Source: Chloroflexota bacterium
Lineage (GTDB): Bacteria; Chloroflexota; Limnocylindria; Limnocylindrales; CSP1-4
Reading direction: 5' to 3'
Length of the DNA stretch: 44,416 nt
Assembly: GCA_003141245.1 (NCBI GenBank)
Contig: PLLE01000029.1
Coordinates: forward strand, 18,077-62,492
This document shows, piece by piece, positions 7,988-16,525 of this stretch. The stretch's first letter is position 1. Each line of letters opens with the position of its first letter. The notes beneath the pieces are model-generated. The model worked only from the letters and a program-made list of their open reading frames with translations. It made no database searches and had not been told where the DNA came from. Position numbers and translations under genes: made by a program.

Positions 7988-9253
7988 CTAGATGTGGAAG
8001 CGGCGGAAGACCGCGACTGCGTTCTGGCCGCCGAAACCAAAGCCGTTGATGATCGCGGTATCGACCTTCTTGATCCGCTTGACGTTCGGGACGTAGTCGA
8101 GGTCGCACTCCGGATCCGGGTTCTCCTGGTTGATCGTCGGCGGGATGACGCCCTCGCGGATCGCGCCGATCGCCGCCAGGCCGCTCACCGCGCCGGCCGC
8201 GCCGAGCAGGTGGCCGACCATCGACTTGGGCGAGCTGATCGCGACCTTGCGGGCATGATCGCCAAAGGCGGCCTTGATCGCGCGCGTCTCGGTCACGTCG
8301 TTGAGCGGGGTGGAGGTTCCGTGGGCGACGATGTAGTCGACCTCGTCGGGCGCGACGTCGGACCGGCGGAGGGCCTTGGTCATGGCTGCGGTGGCGCCCC
8401 GGCCTGTGGGCTCGGGGGCGCTTATGTGGAAGGCGTCCGCGGTCAGGGCGCCGCCCATGACCTCGCACTGGATCCTGGCGCCGCGGGCCAGGGCGTGCTC
8501 GGCCGACTCCAAGACCACGATCGCCGCGCCTTCGCCGAAGACGAAGCCGTCTCGATCCCTGTCGAAAGGCCGAGAGGCACGAGTCGGGTCGTCGTTGCGG
8601 CGCGACAGCGCGCCCATGTTGCCGAGCGCCGCGAAGGCGATGGGCACGAGGTTCCCCTCCGAGCCGCCGACGAGGGCCACGTCGACCTCGCCCTCCGAGA
8701 TCATGCGCAGGCCGTCGATGAACGCGATGACGCTGCTGGCGCAGGCCGCGACCTGGGTGATGACCGGGCCCGTTATGCCGTACTTGATCGAGACCTGGCA
8801 GGCCGCCATCGAACCCGAGAGGGCCGGGATCGCGAACGGCGAAACCTGGCCGTTGCCCTTTTCGGCGAGGACCCGGGTGCCCTCGATCACTTGCTCGATC
8901 CCGCCGCCGCCGGTATTCACGGTAATCGCGACGCGATCGCGCTGGTCCTGCGTGTAGGCGGCAAAATCGATGCCGGCATCTTCGACGGCCTCGGCCGCCG
9001 CGGCCATGGCGAAATGGACGAAGCGGCTCATGCGGCGAGCCATCTTGCGATCCATGCCGATGGTCGGATCGAAGTCCTTGACCTCGGCCGCGATGCGTAC
9101 GTCGAGCCCGGAGGGATCCCAGCACCGGATGGTGTCGACGCCCGAAACGCCGGCGATCAGGCTCTCCCAGTAGGAACTGGCGGTGATACCGATCGGCGTG
9201 ACGGCTCCAAGACCGGTGACTACGGCGCGACGGGCAAGATCCTTGGTGGGCAC
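7988..9253 (-). CDS. fabF: beta-ketoacyl-[acyl-carrier-protein] synthase II, copy 1
   Basis: Condensing enzyme that elongates acyl-ACP with malonyl-ACP in type II fatty acid synthesis (421 residues, usual length). The thiolase fold carries the Cys-His-His triad: C171 in VAACASS, H311 in AHGTSTPLND and H348 in SPKSMVGHLLGAAG, with the conserved Lys just before the last His. GFGFGGQN near the C-terminus is the usual glycine-rich loop. The start is taken as GTG at 9253 because AGGAG sits six bases before it; the ATG at 9259 would have the same AGGAG directly abutting it. It is the last of three fatty-acid genes on this strand and is 203 bases from the preceding fabF copy. A TACAAT hexamer at 9408-9413 reading leftwards could give it its own promoter. 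Confidence 0.93.
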   Translation of the reverse strand: MPTKDLARRAVVTGLGAVTPIGITASSYWESLIAGVSGVDTIRCWDPSGLDVRIAAEVKDFDPTIGMDRKMARRMSRFVHFAMAAAAEAVEDAGIDFAAYTQDQRDRVAITVNTGGGGIEQVIEGTRVLAEKGNGQVSPFAIPALSGSMAACQVSIKYGITGPVITQVAACASSVIAFIDGLRMISEGEVDVALVGGSEGNLVPIAFAALGNMGALSRRNDDPTRASRPFDRDRDGFVFGEGAAIVVLESAEHALARGARIQCEVMGGALTADAFHISAPEPTGRGATAAMTKALRRSDVAPDEVDYIVAHGTSTPLNDVTETRAIKAAFGDHARKVAISSPKSMVGHLLGAAGAVSGLAAIGAIREGVIPPTINQENPDPECDLDYVPNVKRIKKVDTAIINGFGFGGQNAVAVFRRFHI

Positions 9254-9462
9254 GGCCATCTCCTACGACGTGTCAGCTAGCGGGGCGGCTGCCGCAGCTG
9301 GCTACGCTCCGGCTCATCTGCCCCGGCGGGTGGGCACGAGTGCCCTCCGGCGGGACGGCGTTCGGGCTGGTCGCACGCGGAAATCGCGGTGGCGACCTAC
9401 TGGGGAGATTGTACCGGCTCGGGGTCGTTCGGCGGGCCGTCAACCGCCCGGAGTCGGAGAGG

Positions 9463-10725
9463 CTAGTCGCCCGTGTAGTGCTTGAAGATGACCGCCGCGT
9501 TGTGGCCGCCCAGACCGATGTTGTTCGAGAGCGCGTAGCGAAGCGGCTTTTCGATCGTCTCGGTGGCGATATTGACGTTGCACTCCGGGTCGGGCTCGCG
9601 GTAGTTGAGCGTCGGCGGCACGGTCTGGTGGTACAGCGAGAGAACCGTGGCGAGGCCCTCGAAAGCCCCGGCGGCGCCCATCATGTGGCCCGTCATCGAC
9701 TTGGTGGCCGAGATGAGGATGTTGGGCGTATTGCTGCCGAAGGCCGCCCAGATCGCCTCGCTCTCGCATTTGTCGCCGACAGGCGTGGAAGTGCCATGGG
9801 GGTTGATCATGTCGATCTCGTCCGCCGGCACGCCCCGCCGCTCGAGCGCCATCTTCATCGCCCTGGCGGAGCCCTCACCGCCTGAGGCGGGGGCGATCAT
9901 GTCGAAGCCGTCGGCGGCCGAGCCGTAGCCGACGACCTCGGCGTAGATGCGGGCGCCGCGTGCCCTGGCCAGATCGAGGTCCTCGAGGATCAGGGCGCCC
10001 GCTCCCTCGCCCAGGACGAAGCCGTCGCGGGTGCGGTCGAACGGCCGGCAGACGGTGCCGATCGGCTGGTCCGGCAGCGGACTGCCCAGGCCGCGCATAT
10101 TAGTGAATCCGATATGGACGAGTTCCAGGAGCGGCGATTCGGCCGAGCCGGCAATGACGGCGATGCAGTCGCCGCGGCGGATCGCCTCGGCGGCCTCGCC
10201 GATCGCCGTGGTGCCGGTGGAGCAAGCTGCGACCGGGCAGAAGTTGTGGCCCTTCGCCCCGGTCTCGATCGCGATCGTGCCCGAGCTGGCGTCGACCAGG
10301 CCGTTGGCGATGAAGAACGGGCTGACCGACCGCGCGCCCCTGGTGCGCCAGATCTCCTGGTTGGAGATGAACAGGCCCTGGCCCCCGCCGCCGGAGCCGT
10401 AGATCACGCCGATGTCGTAGCGGTTGGCGTCGGTGATCTCGAGGCCGGAGTCGGCGATCGCCTGCTTGGCGGACGCGACGGCGAAGTGCACGGTCGTCTC
10501 GGTTCGGCGAGCGTCCTTGAAGTTCCAGTACTTCGTGACGTCGAAGCCGTGGACCTCGCCGCCGGCCTTGTGCTCGTAGGGCGTGGTGTCGAAGTGGGTG
10601 ATCTCGCCGATGCCGGATCGGCCGGCAGTCAGGCTCTCCCAGACCTCGTCCTTGTCGTTGCCTATCGGGCTCACGACCCCCAGGCCGGTGACGACGACTC
10701 GTCTGTTGTAGTCAGGTTTGCGCAC
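9463..10725 (-). CDS. fabF: beta-ketoacyl-[acyl-carrier-protein] synthase II, copy 2
   Basis: Second KAS II-type condensing enzyme (420 residues). The triad is complete: C168 in VAACSTGT, H310 in NPHGTSTPVGD and H347 in ATKSMTGHMMGAAG. It is clearly paralogous to the copy downstream but differs throughout, for example CSTG versus CASS around the nucleophile, so the two probably differ in chain-length or acyl preference. Because both retain the nucleophilic Cys, this is not a KS-alpha/chain-length-factor pair. The start is a GTG with AGGAGG 11 bases upstream; the frame runs 45 codons further up without a better start. fabD ends 76 bases before it. No acyl-carrier-protein gene lies in the group. 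Confidence 0.92.
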   Translation of the reverse strand: MRKPDYNRRVVVTGLGVVSPIGNDKDEVWESLTAGRSGIGEITHFDTTPYEHKAGGEVHGFDVTKYWNFKDARRTETTVHFAVASAKQAIADSGLEITDANRYDIGVIYGSGGGGQGLFISNQEIWRTRGARSVSPFFIANGLVDASSGTIAIETGAKGHNFCPVAACSTGTTAIGEAAEAIRRGDCIAVIAGSAESPLLELVHIGFTNMRGLGSPLPDQPIGTVCRPFDRTRDGFVLGEGAGALILEDLDLARARGARIYAEVVGYGSAADGFDMIAPASGGEGSARAMKMALERRGVPADEIDMINPHGTSTPVGDKCESEAIWAAFGSNTPNILISATKSMTGHMMGAAGAFEGLATVLSLYHQTVPPTLNYREPDPECNVNIATETIEKPLRYALSNNIGLGGHNAAVIFKHYTGD

Positions 10726-10801
10726 GGGGTTCAGATCCTCCTGGGGCTCGAGCCCGCCGCTGTCACGATGACGCGGACGGATGCAACTGGGCGTATGAAG
10801 T

Positions 10802-11761
10802 TCATGCCTCGAGGAACGGCACGGCGATGCCGCCGGGCGCGGAAGCGTCGTCGGTGGCAAGGGCGATCGCCTCGGGCGCGATGCGTTTGATCAGGCCGGT
10901 CAGGACCTTGCCGGGTCCGATCTCGACGAAAGTCGTGACGCCGTCGGCGGTCATGCGCCGCACCGCGGTGACCCAGTCGACGCCACGGGTCAGGTGCTCG
11001 ATCAGTTCCGCTCGAGCGCCCGACGCGGTGGTGATAGGCCGGGCGTCGGCGTTGGCCAGCAGGGGAGTGCTCGGGTCGGCGAAGGCGATCGGCTCCAGAA
11101 CGCGGGCCATGCCCTGCGCCGCTTCCTTCATGAGCGACGAATGCGCCGCCACGGAGACGGGCAGGACGATGCCGCGCCGCGCTCCCAGCTCCTTTGAGCC
11201 GGCGACGGCGGCCTCCACCGCGGCCCTGTCGCCCGAAATGACGATCTGGCCGGGGGCATTGCGGTTGGCCACGGTCAGGCTGCCGTGCGGCTCGCCGAGC
11301 GCAAGCAACTCCGGCAGTCTGGCGTCGTCCAGGCCGATCAGCGCGGCCATGGCACCGATGCGGCCCTGGCCCGAAGCCTGCATCTGGCGGCCGCGTTCGC
11401 GGACCAGCCGGACGGCGTCGCAGAGCGAGATCGCGCCCGCGGCAACCAGGGCCGAATACTGGCCCATCGAATGGCCGGCGCAATAGGCCGGCACCGGGGC
11501 GGCTATGCCGGAGGCCGACCAGCGCTCGCGCAGGGCAGCCAGAAGTGCGATCGAGACGGCGACGAGAGCGGGCTGGGCGTTGACCGTGAGGTCGAGCAGC
11601 TCGGCCGGGCCTTCGAAAGCCAGATGGCTGATCGGCTCACCCAGAGCCCTGTCGGCCTCGGCCAGGACTGCCGCCGCTGCCGGCGACGCCTCCGACAGCG
11701 CCTTGCCCATCCCCACTGACTGCGAACCCTGGCCTGGGAAGACGAACGCGATTCGGTCCAT
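10802..11761 (-). CDS. fabD: malonyl-CoA:ACP transacylase
   Basis: Transfers malonyl groups from CoA to acyl carrier protein, feeding the two condensing enzymes encoded next to it (319 residues, typical length). The N-terminal FPGQGSQ signature starts at residue 6. The nucleophile is S98 in GHSMG and its partner is H207 in VSVAAHSSLM. The C-terminal segment with FVEIGPGKVLTGL is the family signature. The ATG at 11761 opens directly into the conserved core; the 55 upstream in-frame codons look non-coding. It leads a fabD-fabF-fabF series and diverges from a MarR regulator across 196 bases, so control by that regulator is plausible. Confidence 0.95.
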   Translation of the reverse strand: MDRIAFVFPGQGSQSVGMGKALSEASPAAAAVLAEADRALGEPISHLAFEGPAELLDLTVNAQPALVAVSIALLAALRERWSASGIAAPVPAYCAGHSMGQYSALVAAGAISLCDAVRLVRERGRQMQASGQGRIGAMAALIGLDDARLPELLALGEPHGSLTVANRNAPGQIVISGDRAAVEAAVAGSKELGARRGIVLPVSVAAHSSLMKEAAQGMARVLEPIAFADPSTPLLANADARPITTASGARAELIEHLTRGVDWVTAVRRMTADGVTTFVEIGPGKVLTGLIKRIAPEAIALATDDASAPGGIAVPFLEA

Positions 11762-11920
11762 GTGCCTCTGTATGGTCTCCTCCGACCGGCGAGCGTCTGT
11801 TGACGGGACAGCGCCGCTCCGGGCCGGGACTTCGATCTCGACATGGGTCGCCGCTGGGGACGATCTTGTCCGCGAAGAGTAAGGCCATCCGTCCGGGCCA
11901 CGCGGAAAGTCTGTGCGGGT

Positions 11921-11950
11921 TTGCAACTATCGGCCATTTAGGCGTACCCT
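11921..11950 (+). promoter_or_regulatory. promoter of the MarR gene giving a leaderless transcript
   Basis: TTGCAA (11921-11926) and TACCCT (11945-11950) have an 18-base spacer. The ATG at 11958 follows the -10 box by seven bases, the spacing expected of a TANNNT promoter for leaderless mRNA. No Shine-Dalgarno is present. Confidence 0.5.
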
Positions 11951-11957
11951 GGACCCG

Positions 11958-12755
11958 ATGCCACAGTTTCGCCCCAAGCTCCCGAGCCTGATCCTTCGCC
12001 CACCGGAGGCCGCGCCGAACGAGACCGCGCCGGCCCCCAATGGGGCGCCGCCGGCAATCACCGTGCCCTCCCAGGAGGCAGCCGGTGCCGGCAGGTCCGC
12101 GACCGAAACCCGGTCGGAGGCCCCGATCGGCCAAACGGCGAACTCCGGGCATAGATCGCTCAGGCTCCTGCGTGGCTCGCCCCGACCGTTCCTGCACATG
12201 CCGTCACTCACCGTCCCGAGCCGTTCGGCCGTGGAGACGGCGGCACGGGAGCTATTGTCGGCGCCTGTGGAGGCGGCCCGCCTCCGAATGCAGAACCCGC
12301 GCGAACTCTCAGATCGGATCGCCATGGGCCGGGCCATCTGGCGGGACCTGGTGATCGGGTTCGCGGCGCAGCTCGGCGAGCTGAACCTCGGCTTCACGCA
12401 GCTAGCGGCGATGTACGCGCTGGCCGACAGCGGAACGATGACCGTGGCGGATCTGGCCGACGCCCTCGGCCGCTCACCGTCGGCGGTGAGTCGGATGGTC
12501 GACACCCTCGTTGCGAGGCAGCTGCTGGAACGTCGGCAGGACTCGGAGGATCGGCGGCAGCGGACACTGGCTCTGACCGGCCGCGGTCAGGCCCTGCTCG
12601 GCCTGGTGGATCGTGCGCGGGCCGAGGAGTTCCTCTCGATCGTGCGGCCGCTGCCGACGGCCGAGCGTGCCCTGGTGGCAATGGGCGTGGCCGCGCTCTC
12701 GACCCATGCAATCTCGCGCCGGGGACGGCTCATCAAGCAGCGCGCGCGCCGTTAG
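11958..12755 (+). CDS. MarR-family transcriptional regulator
   Basis: Winged helix-turn-helix repressor/activator (265 residues). The first about 95 residues are Pro/Ala/Arg-rich and probably disordered; the MarR fold occupies about 115-255. The recognition region MTVADLADALGRSPSAVSRMVDTLVARQLLERRQDSEDRR shows the HTH followed by the wing with its DxRR Asp-Arg pair. It is dimeric by analogy with the family. It diverges from fabD-fabF-fabF, the same context as FabT, the MarR-type regulator of fatty acid synthesis in Firmicutes, so a lipid-responsive role is a reasonable inference but unproven. Translation may start at 11958 (leaderless) or at an internal ATG near 12198, which would remove the disordered tail. 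Confidence 0.85.
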   Translation: MPQFRPKLPSLILRPPEAAPNETAPAPNGAPPAITVPSQEAAGAGRSATETRSEAPIGQTANSGHRSLRLLRGSPRPFLHMPSLTVPSRSAVETAARELLSAPVEAARLRMQNPRELSDRIAMGRAIWRDLVIGFAAQLGELNLGFTQLAAMYALADSGTMTVADLADALGRSPSAVSRMVDTLVARQLLERRQDSEDRRQRTLALTGRGQALLGLVDRARAEEFLSIVRPLPTAERALVAMGVAALSTHAISRRGRLIKQRARR

Positions 12756-12804
12756 GACCTGCGCGGGGCGCGGACGCGGGGCTCGGTGCGCCCGGGCGAA
12801 CCGA

Positions 12805-13221
12805 CTAGCGGCGCGACCCGACGAGGTTGTAGACCGCCGGCAGCCCCAGGATCGCTCGGGCCTTAGGCTCGTCGTCGACGGAAAGCGACCACTCGGCGCA
12901 ACCGTCGCGTCGGCCGATCAGGCAACAGCCCTTGAGGTTGACGCCGGCGTGCTCGAGCTGCGCGGTCAGGTCGCCCAGTGCGCAGGACGTGTCCTCGATC
13001 TCCACGATGAGCGTCGAGCCAGCGACGAAGGAATAGCCCATGCTGTGGAGCACTTCGGCGGTCGCCGCGTCGTCGTCCGTGTAGATCAGCGCGCAGGCCA
13101 GATCGCCCGCCGAACTGCCCTGGATCTGGACGATGTTGACGCCGCGCGCGCACAGCCCTTTGGCGAGGTGGGCTAGCTCTCCGGGTCGATTTGGAAGCTG
13201 CACGACGAACGGTTGACCCAT
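12805..13221 (-). CDS. tandem ACT-domain protein
   Basis: Small predicted ligand-binding protein (138 residues) built of two ACT-like beta-alpha-beta-beta-alpha-beta units. The first opens with PFVVQLPNRPGELAHLAKGLCARGVNI (about 3-65). The second covers about 68-132, with TSCALGDLTAQLEHAGVNLKG. Free-standing double-ACT proteins usually bind amino acids and modulate a partner enzyme; no partner is fused here. It lies 122 bases downstream of the hydrogenase-maturation protease on the same strand and could be the tail of that operon or separately transcribed. A strong ribosome site (GGGAGGGAG) precedes the ATG, inside a perfect 12-bp palindrome (13228-13239). Whether the ligand is an amino acid cannot be told from the sequence. 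Confidence 0.8.
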   Translation of the reverse strand: MGQPFVVQLPNRPGELAHLAKGLCARGVNIVQIQGSSAGDLACALIYTDDDAATAEVLHSMGYSFVAGSTLIVEIEDTSCALGDLTAQLEHAGVNLKGCCLIGRRDGCAEWSLSVDDEPKARAILGLPAVYNLVGSRR

Positions 13222-13343
13222 GGTCTCCCTCCCGGGAGGTCTCTGACGGCCCTAAGCGTGCGGCGGGCCTGGATGGCACGGTCCCTGCCCGACAAGCGGA
13301 GATCCTGGTGTCGGAACTCCTCGATCGACTGCGTCACCTTAGT

Positions 13344-13913
13344 CTATTGCGCGCCCTCCTCGCTGCCTCTCTGGTCAGGGGTGGCAGACGTGCCCATGAG
13401 CATCTCGACCACAGCCGAGGCCGCGGCCGGCACGGCGGCCTCCACCTCGGGGGTCAACTCTTCGCTGAACACGTCGGTGCGCTGGACCTGCACGGTCACG
13501 GTCTGGATGCGCGTCGGCAGGCTCGCTCCGAGCCGCCGGCCCAGGGCCAGCGCCGTGGCGAGCGAGGCGTCGTGGGCGGAGTCGAGATGGCCGGCCGCGT
13601 AGCAGTCGAGATCGTCCAGGGCGCACGACCGAACCTCGCCGAGGGGCCGGCCGGGGAACTCGGCCGCGTCCACGAGGATCGCCGCATCGTACCCGGCGAG
13701 GAACTCCATGAGTCGCAGGCCGCCTACCCCGAGCCGCTCGACCTCGACCGCCGGGATGGCACCTCCGGCCTCGCGGACGGCTCGAAGCCGTCCTTCGACC
13801 TCGTCCGCCACGCGCCAGCCCACGCCGTCGTCGCCGAGCACGGGGTTACCGAGCCCGACGACGATGGTTCGCGTCTGCAAGGCGGAAGCGCGCGGGGCTA
13901 TCCGGTCGGCCAA
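13344..13913 (-). CDS. [NiFe]-hydrogenase maturation endopeptidase
   Basis: Protease of the HycI/HupD/HoxW family (189 residues) that removes the C-terminal extension of the hydrogenase large subunit after nickel insertion. The N-terminus has the family's VVGLGNPVLGDDGVG motif, whose acidic residue binds Ni. VDAAEF in the middle and the His of HDASLATAL supply the other metal-binding positions. The start is TTG at 13913, supported by GGAGG exactly six bases upstream. It follows mvhA after 15 bases, and that large subunit does carry a 27-residue tail after its last metal ligand, so enzyme and substrate are encoded next to each other. The last about 20 residues are polar and not conserved in my reading. 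Confidence 0.9.
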   Translation of the reverse strand: MADRIAPRASALQTRTIVVGLGNPVLGDDGVGWRVADEVEGRLRAVREAGGAIPAVEVERLGVGGLRLMEFLAGYDAAILVDAAEFPGRPLGEVRSCALDDLDCYAAGHLDSAHDASLATALALGRRLGASLPTRIQTVTVQVQRTDVFSEELTPEVEAAVPAAASAVVEMLMGTSATPDQRGSEEGAQ

Positions 13914-13928
13914 GGCCGGCCTCCGATC

Positions 13929-15419
13929 TCAGCAGTTCTGGGAGAGGACCTCGACCACATCGCCGTCCGAGTTGCGAATGGCGACCTGCAGAGGCATCTC
14001 CCCTGGCAGCGAGTGCGTGGCGCAACCGAAGCACGGGTCATAGAGCCGGAAGGCCATCTCGACGCGGTTAAGCAGACCCTGATGCACGACCGTGCCCTTG
14101 TGGATCAGGCTCTGGGCGGCCTTCTTGATCGACATGGCCATCGCGGCGTAGTTGTTGGTCGTCCCAACGACGAGGTTGACCGCGGTGAGGATGCCGCGCT
14201 CGTCGGTCCAGTAGTGGTGAGTGAGAACCCCCCGCGGCGCCTCGACCACCCCGACGCCCTCGGTGGGCTTCTCGGTCGGAACGGTCCGGACGTTGGGCGA
14301 GGTGATCTCGGGATCGGTGGCCAGCTCCACCATCCGCTCGGCGGCGCAGAGCATCTCGATCAGGCGAGCCCAGTGCGTGGCCAGGCGGTGATGGACGAGG
14401 CGCTTGCCGGTTGCCCCGGGCGTGGCCGGGGCAAGGGTGTCGTAGAAGCGCTCATAGGCTGCCTGGGCGAGCGGCGTGGCCATGCCGTCGGCGGTGTTGA
14501 GCCGCGCCAGCGGAGTGGAGCAGTAGACGCCGGATTCGATGCCGTCGACGAAGCCCTTCCAGCCGATCTTCTTGAGGTAGGGGAACTTCAGGTACGTCCA
14601 GGGCTCGACGTGCTCGGCGATCCAGTCGCGGTACTCGGCCGGGGCGTACTTGCCGACGCGCTCTCCCTCGGGCGACATGATGCTGACCTGGCCGTCGTAG
14701 AAGTTGACCTTGTTGTTCGGGTCCACGAGGCCCATGTAGTAGGTCTTGTGCGTGTACGCGTCGGAGAGAACCATCTCCTTGTAGGCGTCGTTGCCGAGGA
14801 CGATCTTGTCGAAGATGCCGAGGCTGAACTGGGCGAACTCGATGGCCCAGCGCCCGATCCGCTCGATCTCGACCCGCTGCTCCTCCGTGATGCCGTGGGT
14901 CATGCCGCCGGGCACGGCCGTGGCGGGGTGGATCTTGCGGCCGCCGATCATCTCGATGACGTTGTGGCCGTTCTTGCGGGCCTCGATGACTTTGCCGCCG
15001 ATCTCCATGCCGACCTTGCCAACGACACCCAGGATGTTGCGCTCGGCCGCGGGGGCGTCCGGCCCGACGATGAAGTCGGGGCCGCCCAGGGCGTAGAAAT
15101 GGGTGGTGTGGTCCGTGAAGTAGAAGGCGCTGTAGAGCAGCTCGCGAAGGAGCCGGCCCGCGCGCGGCGGCTCGACGTGGTAGACGGCGTCGCCGGCCTT
15201 GGCGGCGGCCATGTGATGCGCTTCCGGGCAGACGCCGCAGATGCGGTTGGTCAGCGTCGGCATTTCCTCGACGGGGCGGCCAACGCAGAAGCGCTCGAAG
15301 CCACGCAGCTCCGGGATCTGGAAGTACGCGTTCGCGACCTCGCCGTCGGGGTCGAGGAAGATCTCGATCTTGCCGTGGCCCTCGAGCCTGGTGACGGGGT
15401 CTATGGTGATTCGTTCCAT
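13929..15419 (-). CDS. mvhA: [NiFe] hydrogenase large subunit, group 3c (MvhA-like)
   Basis: Catalytic subunit holding the Ni-Fe centre that splits H2 (496 residues in precursor form). The N-terminal metal-binding motif RICGVC has C61 and C64, and the C-terminal motif DPCFGCATH has C463, C466 and H469, so all four thiolate ligands are present. A 27-residue tail after H469 should be cut off by the protease encoded next. The MERITIDPVTRLEGHGKIEI start and the 3c-type internal segments match F420-non-reducing hydrogenases that pair with Hdr. It starts 2 bases after the small-subunit stop. The enzyme would be cytoplasmic: neither subunit has a Tat signal. The nickel ligands are all Cys, not selenocysteine. 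Confidence 0.94.
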   Translation of the reverse strand: MERITIDPVTRLEGHGKIEIFLDPDGEVANAYFQIPELRGFERFCVGRPVEEMPTLTNRICGVCPEAHHMAAAKAGDAVYHVEPPRAGRLLRELLYSAFYFTDHTTHFYALGGPDFIVGPDAPAAERNILGVVGKVGMEIGGKVIEARKNGHNVIEMIGGRKIHPATAVPGGMTHGITEEQRVEIERIGRWAIEFAQFSLGIFDKIVLGNDAYKEMVLSDAYTHKTYYMGLVDPNNKVNFYDGQVSIMSPEGERVGKYAPAEYRDWIAEHVEPWTYLKFPYLKKIGWKGFVDGIESGVYCSTPLARLNTADGMATPLAQAAYERFYDTLAPATPGATGKRLVHHRLATHWARLIEMLCAAERMVELATDPEITSPNVRTVPTEKPTEGVGVVEAPRGVLTHHYWTDERGILTAVNLVVGTTNNYAAMAMSIKKAAQSLIHKGTVVHQGLLNRVEMAFRLYDPCFGCATHSLPGEMPLQVAIRNSDGDVVEVLSQNC

Positions 15420-15421
15420 GC

Positions 15422-16525
15422 TCACTGCTCCCCGTCGGTATTCCAGGCCGTCCTGGAGCTGCGGAGCAGCGAGGCGGCCAAACTGAAGCGGTAGAACTGG
15501 CCGGCCGGGTCGGCGATCCCGTCGAGCACCTTGTCGATCTCGTCGGGCTTGCTGGCGACGATGACCGACGCGTAGGCCGACATGAGCCGAGCTCCGTAAT
15601 CCACGACGCCCTCGGCCGCGCCGTAACAGCCGATGCACGGCGCCGCGACGCTCGGGCAGAGCGCCCCGCAACCGTTGCGGGTGGCGGGGCCGTTGCATGG
15701 CAGGCCCTGCTCGAGCAGGCAGATCTCCGGGTCGAACGAAGCGACCTGCTGAATGCGGACGAAATGGTCGATCTTCTTCACGTCGCGCCTGCGAGCGCAC
15801 TCGTCGCAGACGGTGGACTCGCCGGCGCCCAGAACGGCACCCTTCGGTGGGAGCGGACCCGTGCCGTCGAGGGCGGCGACGACCGCCTGCAGGGCGGCCC
15901 AGATCTGCTTGGATTCGGGCGGGCAGCCGGGGATCGTGTAGTCCACGTCCACGACCTGCTCGAGCGTCCGCAGCATCGGCTCGAACTCGGGGAGGTGCAG
16001 GACGCCCTCGGGGGCCTGGTACTCCCAGATCGGCCGGATGCCCTCGGGGTTGTCCGTGCTGGTGGTCGAGAAGGCGGTGTCGAGGATCTGCTTGCGGCTC
16101 GAGAGGTTCGCCAGGCCTGGGATGCAGCCCTCGCTCGCGCACGACCCGAAGGCCACCATGAGCTTGGACTTGCGGCGAAGGAGCCTGGCGAGGTGGACCG
16201 TCTCGTCGGTCCGCATGCTTCCGCTGACGAGGGTGACGGTGATCTCGCCGTCCTCCATCGCCTCGATGTCGCTGTACTTGCCGTCCATGATGGTCGGCCA
16301 CAGGACGATCTCGAAGGCGGCCGCCACTTCCAGGATGTGCTCGTGGATGTTGACGATGGCTATGTCGCAGCCGCCGCAGGAAGCAGCCCCGAAGATGGCC
16401 AGCTTGGGCTTGCCGCCGGCCCTGGCAGCCGGAGCCGTGGCCTTGGCAGCGGGCTTGGTAGCGGGCTTGGTAGCGGGCTTGGTAGCTGGCTTGGCGCCGC
16501 CGTTGGACCTGGCAGTCGGGCTCAT
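15422..16525 (-). CDS. mvhG: [NiFe] hydrogenase small subunit, group 3c (MvhG-like), with a Lys-Pro-Ala tail
   Basis: Electron-transfer subunit carrying iron-sulfur clusters from the Ni-Fe site towards MvhD (367 residues). Ligands for the proximal cluster are the CGGC (C50, C53), the Cys pair in FGSCASEGC and that in PGCPPE. The C-terminal half contains CDEC and a cluster-binding set spread over CLLEQGLPC...CGALC...CIGC, as in group 3 enzymes. There is no twin-arginine signal, so the protein stays in the cytoplasm. Unusually, the first 38 residues form a flexible basic tail with repeats of TKPA before the fold begins. The ATG overlaps the mvhD stop as ATGA, and mvhA follows after 2 bases, so translation is coupled. 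Confidence 0.93.
   Translation of the reverse strand: MSPTARSNGGAKPATKPATKPATKPAAKATAPAARAGGKPKLAIFGAASCGGCDIAIVNIHEHILEVAAAFEIVLWPTIMDGKYSDIEAMEDGEITVTLVSGSMRTDETVHLARLLRRKSKLMVAFGSCASEGCIPGLANLSSRKQILDTAFSTTSTDNPEGIRPIWEYQAPEGVLHLPEFEPMLRTLEQVVDVDYTIPGCPPESKQIWAALQAVVAALDGTGPLPPKGAVLGAGESTVCDECARRRDVKKIDHFVRIQQVASFDPEICLLEQGLPCNGPATRNGCGALCPSVAAPCIGCYGAAEGVVDYGARLMSAYASVIVASKPDEIDKVLDGIADPAGQFYRFSLAASLLRSSRTAWNTDGEQ
16443..16494 (-). repeat. 12-bp tandem repeat encoding the TKPA tail of the small subunit
   Basis: About four units of a 12-bp sequence (TTGGTAGCGGGC on the plus strand, with one- or two-base variants) encode the Lys-Pro-Ala-Thr repeats at the N-terminus of the hydrogenase small subunit. 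Unit number is likely to vary between strains. Confidence 0.85.

Noticed and set aside
9463-10725. The two KAS II genes as an alpha/beta (chain-length factor) polyketide pair
   Set aside because: Both retain the nucleophilic Cys and both His, and no ketoreductase, cyclase or carrier protein is nearby.
13929-15419. Selenocysteine in the hydrogenase
   Set aside because: All ligand positions in the L1 and L2 motifs are encoded by ordinary Cys codons, with no in-frame TGA.
13191-15494. Long plus-strand open frame (about 767 codons) across the hydrogenase genes
   Set aside because: It is antisense to mvhA and the protease, whose motifs and coupled starts are unmistakable. Long antisense frames are a by-product of GC-rich codon usage; no domain is recognisable.
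16443-16494. 12-bp repeats as a CRISPR array
   Set aside because: The units are contiguous, without spacers, in frame and encode a Lys-Pro-Ala tail.
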